Assembly: GCA_023150345.1 (NCBI GenBank)
Contig: JAKLLB010000033.1
Span: forward strand, 1-39,744
Direction: 5' to 3'
Source of the DNA: Aquabacterium sp.
GTDB lineage: Bacteria; Pseudomonadota; Gammaproteobacteria; Burkholderiales; Burkholderiaceae_C
DNA length: 39,744 bases
Shown here: one piece after another, positions 31,659 to 38,984 of the stretch
Numbering within the stretch: the first letter of the stretch is position 1
Layout: each line of letters starts with the position of its first letter
The notes under the pieces: model-generated
What the model saw: the letters and a program-made list of their open reading frames with translations, nothing else
Databases searched by the model: none
Told to the model about the DNA's origin: nothing
Translations under genes and position numbers: made by a program

Positions 31659-31849
31659 GCGCGTTCCTCGACCTTGCTCGCGACGTCCTCGTCGTCTGCA
31701 AAGAGCTCAGCAAACGGCACCATGCGTCGCAGGCTCTTCCCTTCAAAGCCGCACCCGTCGTCGACCACCAATTGTCGCGACAGCGTCGCGACAATCTTTG
31801 TGTCATGACGCGCCGATGACCTTGCGGCTCGCGGTTTGGCCTTGCTCAT
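31655..31849 (-). CDS. Small protein resembling part of a DUF1016 (YhcG-type) N-terminal domain
   Basis: A 64-residue ORF whose ATG overlaps the hsdS stop and whose stop overlaps the next gene's start, both as ATGA. After a basic start (MSKAKPRAARSSARHD) it reads TKIVATLSRQL, GFEGKSLRRM and PFAELFAD, which I recognise as the middle of the N-terminal domain of DUF1016/YhcG proteins. Full family members run to about 350 residues and end in a PD-(D/E)xK nuclease domain, wholly missing here. DUF1016 genes are frequent companions of type I restriction loci. It could be a deletion remnant kept only by the operon's coupling, or a functional mini-protein. The resemblance is from memory, not from a search. 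Confidence 0.7.
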   Translation of the reverse strand: MSKAKPRAARSSARHDTKIVATLSRQLVVDDGCGFEGKSLRRMVPFAELFADDEDVASKVEERA

Positions 31850-33384
31850 GCGGCCTCCCGGGCCTTGCGGGCCCGGGGCTTCTTCTGTGCAGCCTGCGAA
31901 GCCAGCTCGGCGCGGATGCGCGCCAGCAGCACCGAGGCCGGTTCGTCGTTCGGGTCCTGCGGCACGAGCTGGCCGGCAAAAGCGGCGCGGAGGATGTTTT
32001 GGCGTTGGGCGGTGGATTGCTTGAGGGACAGATTGAGCGAAACAGCCAGCTGAGTACACCGCTCAACCTCAGCATCGATACAGCGAACCATCTCCTGCTG
32101 CTCAGCACGTGACGGCAGAGGAACTGCCAAGCGCTGAAACCGCGACTTGTTCAAGATTGGCAGCGTCGTTGCGGACGCGCTATTAACGATCTGACGCTGC
32201 CCCAAGCCACTATTCATGAACCAGAAGATGAACTCCGGAACAGCCGAGTCCGGATCAACCGAGATGGAATTGATCTGCTGATTGGTCGTACATGCCACTC
32301 GCGCCAATCCGGTCTTGCCAATCGTGGCACCGATGCAAGTTACGAGGACACTTAGCGCGGGAAGTACCCGTCCAGCGGATGCACCCTTCTCGGTCAGGTA
32401 ATCCCGAGCTGCTATGACCGAGTAGCCGGCGTCCAAGTCGCTCGGCTTGAAGAAGGGAACTGCACCTCCAAAGTTCTCTGCATCGGTCGTGGAAGGGGTA
32501 AAACCTGTGGTGACATTACCCAACTGCTCCACACTCGCCCACACCCACCCCTCCGGCAGTTCGGGCAAATCGGTGGTATCCGGCTGCACCGGCTCGGGGT
32601 ATTTCTTCTGCCAGTCTTTGGGCGGAGCTTTGCCTTGTTCCTTGAACTTGGCGAGTTGCTTGGCTTCCCAGCGAGCGCGACGCTCGGTGAGGATGCGTTG
32701 CAGCAGTTGGGCACCGGTCTCGGTGGGGGTGCCGAGCTTGCGCTGCGCTTCGCGCCAGGGGGCGGTGAGCGCGCCTTCGACGGCGGCCTTGAGCAGGGAC
32801 TGGCGGTATTGCTGCAGCTTCTTCTGCGCGGTCTTCAGTTCCGCCACACCGGCGTCGAGGTCGGACAGCAGTTCTTCGAGTTTGGCGACGATGCGGGTTT
32901 GTTCTGCTCGCGGAGGAGCAGGCATTCGCACGGTTTGCAGCCATTTCGTCGGCACCCGCAACTGCCCCGCCGTACCCGTCATGTTGTGGCGTGCGGTCTT
33001 TCTGAAGCTGGGCTGAGAAAGAAAGTGCGCAAGCCATTCGCCAGCTACCGCTTCGCTTGGTCGCAACACATGAAACTCCGTCGAACCAAAGGCATGGCTA
33101 CGCTCCAGGTGCGGGACGAGAGCGCCTTTCCCGTTTTCCATGCAAGGCGTGATCTTTGCGAACAACACATCGCCTTCGGCGAAGAACGTGTAGCCCTTGC
33201 GCACCTCGCTCAGCGGGCGAAGTCGCGATACATCGACTCCGCCGAAATTCTCAGCAACCGCGGCCATGGGAACAAAGTGAACCGGCTCTTGGCCGGGAAG
33301 GTCACCTGCATTGAACTTCGGACCAATTTCGGCAACGTGCTGCAACTCGGGAAGTGCCCATGATGATGGCAGCGTTTCACTCAC
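31846..33384 (-). CDS. hsdS: Type I restriction-modification specificity subunit (S)
   Basis: A 512-residue HsdS with the usual two-fold plan. TRD1 covers ~residues 1-155 (SWALPELQHVAEIG to VPTKWLQTVRMP); a central conserved helix follows (PRAEQTRIVAKLEELLSDLD onward). TRD2 covers ~285-450 (LPEGWVWASVEQLGNVTTG to RFQRLAVPLP), and then a second helix and a basic Lys/Arg-rich tail. Each TRD reads half of a bipartite DNA target; the target cannot be read from sequence. The GTG start shares bases with the hsdR stop (GTGA). The TRD2 DNA is visibly less GC-rich than its surroundings, in line with domain shuffling. Confidence 0.94.
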   Translation of the reverse strand: MSETLPSSWALPELQHVAEIGPKFNAGDLPGQEPVHFVPMAAVAENFGGVDVSRLRPLSEVRKGYTFFAEGDVLFAKITPCMENGKGALVPHLERSHAFGSTEFHVLRPSEAVAGEWLAHFLSQPSFRKTARHNMTGTAGQLRVPTKWLQTVRMPAPPRAEQTRIVAKLEELLSDLDAGVAELKTAQKKLQQYRQSLLKAAVEGALTAPWREAQRKLGTPTETGAQLLQRILTERRARWEAKQLAKFKEQGKAPPKDWQKKYPEPVQPDTTDLPELPEGWVWASVEQLGNVTTGFTPSTTDAENFGGAVPFFKPSDLDAGYSVIAARDYLTEKGASAGRVLPALSVLVTCIGATIGKTGLARVACTTNQQINSISVDPDSAVPEFIFWFMNSGLGQRQIVNSASATTLPILNKSRFQRLAVPLPSRAEQQEMVRCIDAEVERCTQLAVSLNLSLKQSTAQRQNILRAAFAGQLVPQDPNDEPASVLLARIRAELASQAAQKKPRARKAREAA

Positions 33385-36221
33385 GCCACCAACTCCTCAT
33401 TCATCTCATTCATCAACGTATCCAGCTCCTTGCCGAACAAACCCCAGGCCTTCTGCAAGCCCCCCTTGTCGGCCAGCTCGGCGTAGTCAAAGTCCTCGCG
33501 CGTGATCGAGCATGAGCTCGCCACGTGGTCCTTCATCAGCCGCAACCATTCCGTTTGCTCCGGCGTGAACGAGGTGCCGCGCTGCGCGTTGTGGCGGAAG
33601 ATCCATTGCTGGAAGCGGCGGTCCACCTCGTCGGCAAAGGGCTTGAGTTCGGCACCTTCGCCATCCAGCCCCAGCGCGAAGCGCAGCAGGCTCACCAGGT
33701 CGGTGAGCTGGCGGCGGGTCGTCGCGCCTTTCACCTGGCTCGCCTGCACCCGGGCATAGGCGTTCCACAGGCGCTCGGTGGTCAGCATCCGCGGTGGGCG
33801 GCTCAAGCGCTCGTGCAGCTCTTCGAGCATCTCGAAGGTGAGCGCGCGACGCTGGTAGGGCTGCTGGTAGAAGAAGCCCAGGGCGGCGATCTCGTCCTTG
33901 TGCTGGCGGATGGTGTCGGCAAAGGTCTGGATCACGGCCTTGGCTTGCGCTTCGGCCTGCTCCGAGAAGCCCGAGAACGTGACCTGATCGAGGTTGATGT
34001 GGTCGATGAGCTGCTCGCGCTCGCGGCGGGCGCTTTCGATCTCGTCGCGCAGTTCGGGCTTGTCGAAAGGGGCGCAGGCGGCGGCCACGCGGCTGGCGCG
34101 GGCGGCTGCGATCTCTTGCGGCAGCAGCGTGTCTTCGCTGCGGGTGATGCCGCTGGCCTGGGCGGTGGCGAGCGCCGCCTGGACGATGGCGTCCGGGTCC
34201 AGCGCGGTGATCAAGGCCTTGCCCAGCTCGCCGACCGGTACGCCGCCGCTCAGCTTCTCGATGCGCGCCTTGGCCTTGTCGTCGAGCTGCTTGTTCAGGC
34301 GCACCAGCCGGTTGGCCAGCGAGAGCACGGTGTCGTCGTCGCGGCTGCCCATCGCCACGCCTTGCAGCAGATCCTTGAGCGCAACGCCCGGCTTCTTTTC
34401 GAGTGGACGGCTTTCGGTCTTGCAGGACTTTTCCACGCCCACGGCGTCGATCAGCACAAAGCGGCTCTTCGCGCCTTCGGCACTGCCGCTCACGCGCTGG
34501 AGGCCGTCTGCATCCAGGCTGCGCACGCCACGGCCCTTCATCTGCTCGTAATAGCCCTTGCTGCGCACGTCGCGCATGAAGAGCAGCACTTCGAGCGGCT
34601 TCACGTCGGTGCCGGTGGCGATCATGTCCACCGTCACGGCAATGCGCGGGTGGTAGTCGTTGCGGAAGCTGCTGAGGATGCTGTCGGCGTCTTCTTCGGC
34701 GCGGTAGGTGACCTTCTTGCAGAAGGCATTGCCTTGGCCATACACCTCGCGCACGATGTGGATGATGTCGTCGGCGTGGCTGTCGGTCTTGGCAAAGATC
34801 AGGGTCTTGGGCGTTTCCTTGCGGGCCGGGAAGATCTGCGTTTCCACCGCCGTTTTCATGGCCTGGATGACCTGGCGGATCTGGCTGGGGTTGACGACCG
34901 AGCGGTCGAGTTCCTTGCCGATGTAGAGGTTGTCTTCTTCCGTTTCGGCCCAGCGCTTCTTGCGTGTCTGGCGGTCCCGGTGGTCCACCCATTCCCTGGC
35001 CTTGAGTTCGGCACCCTTCTGCGTGATTTCGGTGACGATCTCGAAGACGTCATAACCGACGTTGACGCCGTCCGCGACCGAGTCCTCGTAGCTGTATTCC
35101 GCGACGATGTTCTCGTTGAAGAAGCCGAACGTGCGCTTGTCTGGCGTGGCGGTGAGGCCGATGAGGAAGGCGTCGAAGTAGTCGAGCACCTGCTTCCACA
35201 GGTTGTAGATGCTGCGATGGCATTCGTCGATGACGATGAAGTCGAACGCCTCGATGGGAATGGCCGGGTTGTAGCGAACGAGCTTTTCCTGCTTGCTCGT
35301 CTGCTGTACCTCGTTGAGCGAAACGTCTTCGGCAGACTCGTCGATGGCCTCGCCGGAGAGGATGGCGTACATGCGCTGGATGGTGCTGATGCACACCTGC
35401 GCATGCGGGTCGATGCTGCTCGATGCGAGCCGCTGCACGTTGTACAGCTCGGTGAACTTGCGGCCGTCGTCGGGCGGCGTGTAGGCCATGAACTCCTGGT
35501 GCGCCTGCTTGCCGAGGTTGCGCGTGTCCACCAGGAACAGGATGCGCTTGGCACCGCCGAACTTGAGCAGGCGGTAGACGGCCGTGATGGCGGTGAAGGT
35601 CTTGCCGGCGCCGGTGGCCATGTGGATCAGGGCGCGCGGCTTGTTCAACGCGAGCGACTTCTCCAGGCCCGAGACGGCGCCGATCTGGCAATCGCGCAGG
35701 TTGCGCTCGGGGAGCGCCGGCATGCCATGGGCGAGGCGGCGGCGCAGGGTGTCAGGCTGCGCCAGCCACTCGCCCAGCTGCTCGGGCCTGAAGAAATGGA
35801 AAAGCTCGCGCGAGCGGGGTGCAGGGTCGGCGTTGTCGGTGAAACGGATGATCTGGCCGGTGGCCTCGAACAGGAAACGCAGCGGGGTGTTGTCCTTGCG
35901 CCATTTGAGGTTGGCGGTGGCATAACGCTCGGTCTGTGCCTCGGTGACGGTGAGGTTTTCGCCGGCGCTGTCTTTCTTGGCCTCGATCACGCCGCAGGCC
36001 GTGCGATTGACGAAGAGCACGTAGTCGGCCGGGCCGGTGTCGGTGGGATACTCGCGCACCGCCACGCCAACCCCAGCAGCGAGGTTGAGCTGCCGCATGT
36101 CTTGAACAACCCAGCCGGCGACTTCCAGCTTCTGGTCGATCTGCTGCCGCGCTTTGGCTTCCGGTGTCATGTCACGCGCCACTCCCTCGGTGCCGATCAT
36201 GTCGATCGGGAGATCGTCCAC
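33381..36221 (-). CDS. hsdR: Type I restriction-modification endonuclease/translocase subunit (R)
   Basis: A 946-residue HsdR, first gene of its operon, with a GTG start (an ATG at 36200 is an alternative). The N-terminal PD-(D/E)xK nuclease uses Asp66 and Glu80-Ala-Lys82 (GPADYVLF, GVIEAKK). The superfamily-2 motor follows with Walker A ATGAGKT near residue 201, the DECH box near 331, LTATPDKRT and a motif VI region GYYEQMKGRGVR. The C-terminal helical domain is full length. All key residues are present, so it should cleave unmethylated DNA after translocation. It resembles the EcoEI-like R subunits, which are common alongside DUF1016 and AlbA_2 genes. Confidence 0.96.
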   Translation of the reverse strand: MDDLPIDMIGTEGVARDMTPEAKARQQIDQKLEVAGWVVQDMRQLNLAAGVGVAVREYPTDTGPADYVLFVNRTACGVIEAKKDSAGENLTVTEAQTERYATANLKWRKDNTPLRFLFEATGQIIRFTDNADPAPRSRELFHFFRPEQLGEWLAQPDTLRRRLAHGMPALPERNLRDCQIGAVSGLEKSLALNKPRALIHMATGAGKTFTAITAVYRLLKFGGAKRILFLVDTRNLGKQAHQEFMAYTPPDDGRKFTELYNVQRLASSSIDPHAQVCISTIQRMYAILSGEAIDESAEDVSLNEVQQTSKQEKLVRYNPAIPIEAFDFIVIDECHRSIYNLWKQVLDYFDAFLIGLTATPDKRTFGFFNENIVAEYSYEDSVADGVNVGYDVFEIVTEITQKGAELKAREWVDHRDRQTRKKRWAETEEDNLYIGKELDRSVVNPSQIRQVIQAMKTAVETQIFPARKETPKTLIFAKTDSHADDIIHIVREVYGQGNAFCKKVTYRAEEDADSILSSFRNDYHPRIAVTVDMIATGTDVKPLEVLLFMRDVRSKGYYEQMKGRGVRSLDADGLQRVSGSAEGAKSRFVLIDAVGVEKSCKTESRPLEKKPGVALKDLLQGVAMGSRDDDTVLSLANRLVRLNKQLDDKAKARIEKLSGGVPVGELGKALITALDPDAIVQAALATAQASGITRSEDTLLPQEIAAARASRVAAACAPFDKPELRDEIESARREREQLIDHINLDQVTFSGFSEQAEAQAKAVIQTFADTIRQHKDEIAALGFFYQQPYQRRALTFEMLEELHERLSRPPRMLTTERLWNAYARVQASQVKGATTRRQLTDLVSLLRFALGLDGEGAELKPFADEVDRRFQQWIFRHNAQRGTSFTPEQTEWLRLMKDHVASSCSITREDFDYAELADKGGLQKAWGLFGKELDTLMNEMNEELVA

Positions 36222-36281
36222 TCACAGTTCGCGTCGAACTGCATTCGACCCCAAGCTGGCGATCTGCAGCGTTGCGGCAGG

Positions 36282-36287
36282 ATTCTA
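36282..36287 (-). promoter_or_regulatory. Possible -10 element of the hsd operon
   Basis: Minus-strand TAGAAT (five of six to TATAAT) lies about 60 bases before the hsdR GTG. No convincing -35 precedes it. The surrounding spacer 36222-36499 has no ORF I can support. Confidence 0.3.
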
Positions 36288-36499
36288 TGGGCGTGCGCTT
36301 CGGGCTGCGGTTCCTGGCGCCCGGTGCAACAGAAGGCGACTGCTCATGGCTCGACACCGGACCTCTACCCATCCGTCCCGAATGACCGAGCCCAGTCTTG
36401 AACGGTCAACGGCCTTGAATGACCAAACCCAGGCCACTGGCCGCGAGCGCCAGTTCGACGCGCGATTGGCCGTGACTGCTTCAGCGCGGCATCCACTGA

Positions 36500-36834
36500 C
36501 TACGAGTTCGAGCTCTGCCTGGCGGGCGTCCGATCGCCCGATGCGGCCAGCCTGCGGTCGACGGCCGCGAGGTCCATGCCGAGGTACCCGTGAACGATCA
36601 CGTTGCGAAAACCGGCCAGCTCACGCCACGGCACCTGCGGCTCGATGGCTTTGACACTGGCGGACAGGCGCTGACTCGACTCGGTGAGCGTCTGCAGTTG
36701 CGGATCACTGCGTCCTGGACCCGGCGGGACGTCTCGAAGCGTGCCCGGTCGCCCGCGGCGTACTCGCGGACACCCTCAATGCGCTCGCGCATGTGCGCAA
36801 GCAGCACGAGGTCACCGGCGCGCCCTGGTATCAC
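36500..36834 (-). pseudogene. hepT: Frameshifted hepT (HEPN toxin of an MntA-HepT system)
   Basis: The first 46 residues (VLLAHMRERIEGVREYAAGDR to VQDAVIRN) match the start of HepT, an RNase-type HEPN toxin. One base is then missing near 36697: shifting frame restores LQTLTESSQRLSASVKAIEP and PQVPWRELAGFRNVIVHGYLG, including the full catalytic RX4HXY motif (RNVIVHGY), and runs to a TAG at 36500-36502. The original frame instead gives 32 unrelated residues. The GTG start shares bases with the mntA stop. It is therefore either a pseudogene caused by a one-base deletion or a sequencing error. Confidence 0.85.
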
Positions 36835-37115
36835 AGCGCAACCGCGTCGATGAGCACTCGATCACGCAACGCCGGGTGCAGGCCTGCCTCGGTTACGACG
36901 TCCACATGCCGCCCCAGCAGCTCCTGGGCGTCCATCCGCAAGCCCCCAAGGGCGAGGGCACTGGTACCGGGGGCCAGCGTCACAAGCAGATCGACGTCGC
37001 TGTCCGCTCGCGCATCGTCCCGAGCCATCGAGCCGAAGATGCGAATGCTCGAGATGCCGCGGCGTTGTGCCAGCTACAAAAGCTGTTCGCGGCGGGACTC
37101 GATCAAAGCGTGCAT
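36831..37115 (-). pseudogene. mntA: mntA antitoxin gene interrupted by an amber codon
   Basis: From the ATG at 37115 the frame reads 13 residues (MHALIESRREQLL), hits TAG at 37074-37076, then continues in the same frame with LAQRRGISSIRIFGSMARDD and ARADSDVDLLVTLAP to the stop at 36831. That spans the whole MNT-type nucleotidyltransferase, including the GSX10DXD motif (GS...DSDVD). MntA neutralises HepT by adding AMP to it. An internal restart at ATG 37028 would lose the Gly-Ser needed for catalysis. The stop looks like a single-base change from a Glu or similar codon. Both genes of the pair are thus broken. Confidence 0.85.
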
Positions 37116-37320
37116 GAAACCAGTGTGGCGGTGGGCACTTTCCCGGCAAGGTTCCATCGCGCGCAACGCGGTACCCGAGCACCACTGGGCTTGCGACGCC
37201 ATCGGGGTGGCCCCTGCGGCGGGCGGGCGCGGTTGCCTGCTTGTGCCGGTTTCGGGCCACACTGCGCGCTTCCCGCCCCGCACCACGGATGATTCCCCAC
37301 CCACCGCATCAGGAGCTGCC

Positions 37321-37710
37321 ATGTCCCTGCGCATCGTCCGCCTCGGAACCCCGCGCCACCCCGACGAGGGCCTGCGACTGGGCACGGTGCGCCGGCCGCC
37401 ACGTGGCGTGGCACGCGCCGACTTCGCCCGGCTCGACTTCTACGACCTGTGGTTCCCGACGCTCGCGCCCAGCGCGGAACTGGTGAAGCAGGCGCAAGGC
37501 GCCGCGACCCCGGCACAGTGGGCGGCGTTCGCACGGGCCTATCGCAAGGAGATGTCGAAAGGCGAGGCCCCGCACGCGCTCGACTTGCTCGCGGCGCTGT
37601 CGCACCGTACCCAGCTGGCGGTGGGCTGCTATTGCGCCGATGCCGCGCACTGCCACCGCTCGGTACTGGCCGAGCTGCTGGCCGAGCGCGGGGCCGATAT
37701 CGTGGCTTGA
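37321..37710 (+). CDS. DUF488-family protein
   Basis: A 129-residue protein. The AGGAG at 37310-37314 selects ATG 37321 (MSLRIVRLGTPRHPDEG); an open frame upstream from 36793 lacks sense. It shows DUF488 features: RLGTVRRPPRGV, DFYDLWFPTLAPSAELVKQ, YRKEMS and CYCADAAHCHRSVLAELL, the Cys/His-rich C-terminus typical of the family. DUF488 proteins have no settled biochemical role. It is the only seemingly intact gene in the decayed stretch upstream of hsdR, and it is transcribed the other way. Confidence 0.85.
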   Translation: MSLRIVRLGTPRHPDEGLRLGTVRRPPRGVARADFARLDFYDLWFPTLAPSAELVKQAQGAATPAQWAAFARAYRKEMSKGEAPHALDLLAALSHRTQLAVGCYCADAAHCHRSVLAELLAERGADIVA

Positions 37711-37773
37711 GGAAACTGGGGCAGCCGTTAAGCGGTGAGCACCTGTCGCATGTGGTGTGGCCCGCAGGCCAAC

Positions 37774-38180
37774 TCAAGTCGACGGGGCGTTGCCGCCGCG
37801 CCCGAAGACCTCCACACCCTCGCCCGGCTGTCGCATCATCAACTGCGCTCGCCACTGCCAAGCCGGCGGCCACCCCGGCAAATTGTGCTCACAGGCCATC
37901 AGAAACGCATCGAATCCAGCGGCATCTGCAGTGAGCTGGAGCACCTCCGCGCCGCAGTCGACAAGCAGGCACTCGTGCCCGCCGACCCAACCTGCCGACT
38001 GCACAGCCGTCGCGGCACGCAGCTCGCTCCAGCGCCACGACCTCGTTGCCGCGGCACCCGATTTCGCGCACGGTATCGCACATCGAAGCCCCCATCCGTC
38101 GAACGAATCTCGTCGAACTGCGGCACGACGCTGCGCCGCCGGATGTGGTTCAAGATGGCCGCGTCAAGGTGCTTGAACAT
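37774..38180 (-). pseudogene. Small hypothetical gene with an apparent frameshift
   Basis: One minus-strand frame starts at ATG 38180, MFKHLDAAILNHIRRRSV, then VPQFDEIRSTDGGFDVRYRA. Near 38050-38070 sense moves to another frame, which reads TRSWRWSELRAATAVQSAGW, then GGHECLLVDCGAEVLQLTAD and FDAFLMACEHNLPGWPPAW and ends at 37774. The two halves join into a plausible ~130-residue beta-rich protein ending in a helix, consistent with a one-base indel. The family is not one I can name. It may be a real pseudogene or a sequence error. Confidence 0.5.
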
Positions 38181-38344
38181 GGGATCGGGCGACTGTCGAG
38201 ATCGGGCAACAACGCTCGGGGCTTGAGCATCTCAGAGTAGAGCTGTCCGAACGGGCTCAAGTGGGCACGAATCCGCAACAGCAACTGATGGCGTGCGCCG
38301 ATCAACCGAGCAGCCTCTTGGCTCGTGATGTTGCCCCGCACCAT
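38150..38344 (-). CDS. Small ORF of unknown function, possibly a gene fragment
   Basis: A 64-residue ORF starting at ATG 38344 (MVRGNITSQEAARLIGARHQ), with a helical, Arg-rich first half and the phrase SPFGQLYSEMLKPRALLPDLD. The last ten residues look like out-of-frame sequence, and the ORF overlaps the next frameshifted gene by 31 bases. It lies 11 bases after the GNAT stop. I do not recognise the family and cannot tell a small gene from a fragment. Confidence 0.35.
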   Translation of the reverse strand: MVRGNITSQEAARLIGARHQLLLRIRAHLSPFGQLYSEMLKPRALLPDLDSRPIPCSSTLTRPS

Positions 38345-38355
38345 GACCCGGTATC

Positions 38356-38922
38356 TCAACGCACCCGCGCGTACAAGCAGGTATCGCGCGGCGTCCCGTC
38401 GGGGTCGAAGCGTTCGTGGCGCATCACGCCTTCGAGCACGAAGCCGGCGCGTTCGGCGACGCGGCGACTGGGCAGGTTCTCGGCGTCGCTGTGGCACACC
38501 AGGCGGCGCATGCCCAGCGTGTGCAGGGCGAGTTCCGCCACTGCGCGCGCGGCCTCCGTCACCAGCCCCTGGCCGTGCCAGCGCTTGCGGCACCAATAGC
38601 CCATCTCGGCCTTGGGCACGCTCCAGTCGAGGTGATGCAGGCCGTGGCCGCCGACGTACTGGCCACCGTCTTTGAGAAACATCAACAGCGGCAGCGCGGT
38701 GCGGGTCAGGTAGTCGGCCTGGCCCTGGCGGCAAAAGATTTCCGAGGCCTCGACCGTGGGCTCGGCCAGCGCCCAGGGCAGAGACGCTGGCCAGGCGCGC
38801 AGCTCGGCCAGGGTCTCGACGACGGCCTCATGCACCGCGACGCCGTCACCCGCGCGCGGGCAACGCAGCAGCAGCCGGTCGGTCTCGATGGTGTCGGGGA
38901 CGTCACGCAGGATGGGGTTCAT
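38356..38922 (-). CDS. GNAT-family N-acetyltransferase (RimJ/RimL-like)
   Basis: A 188-residue acetyltransferase. The ATG at 38922 gives MNPILRDVPDTIETDRLLLR, the usual start of RimJ/RimL-type GNATs. Beta-strand and acetyl-CoA-loop landmarks follow: YVGGHGLHHLDW, AEMGYWCRKRWHGQGLVTEA (with the R/Q-x-x-G-x-G/A type loop) and NLPSRRVAERAGFVLEGV. These enzymes transfer acetyl groups to N-termini of proteins or to small amines; the substrate is not known. The longer frame to 39006 would overlap the next gene. It follows the permease gene by 62 bases. Confidence 0.88.
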   Translation of the reverse strand: MNPILRDVPDTIETDRLLLRCPRAGDGVAVHEAVVETLAELRAWPASLPWALAEPTVEASEIFCRQGQADYLTRTALPLLMFLKDGGQYVGGHGLHHLDWSVPKAEMGYWCRKRWHGQGLVTEAARAVAELALHTLGMRRLVCHSDAENLPSRRVAERAGFVLEGVMRHERFDPDGTPRDTCLYARVR

Positions 38923-38984
38923 CGTCGGGGCTGGCATGGTGGGTTTGGGAATGGATGCGACGCGGCGGGCCGCAATGACGCTCA

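Noticed and set aside
33525-36401. A 958-codon plus-strand ORF opposite hsdR
   Set aside because: It lacks any recognisable motif, is low in complexity and mirrors the hsdR codons; hsdR is complete with all catalytic residues.
36380-36424. Two copies of GAATGACC 37 bases apart upstream of hsdR
   Set aside because: Eight-base repeats this close are expected by chance, and no symmetrical operator or promoter alignment supports them.
36831-37028. Short intact MntA starting at ATG 37028
   Set aside because: It would begin after the Gly-Ser of the GSX10DXD nucleotidyltransferase motif, so it would be catalytically dead; the upstream frame shows it is a truncated part of a longer gene.
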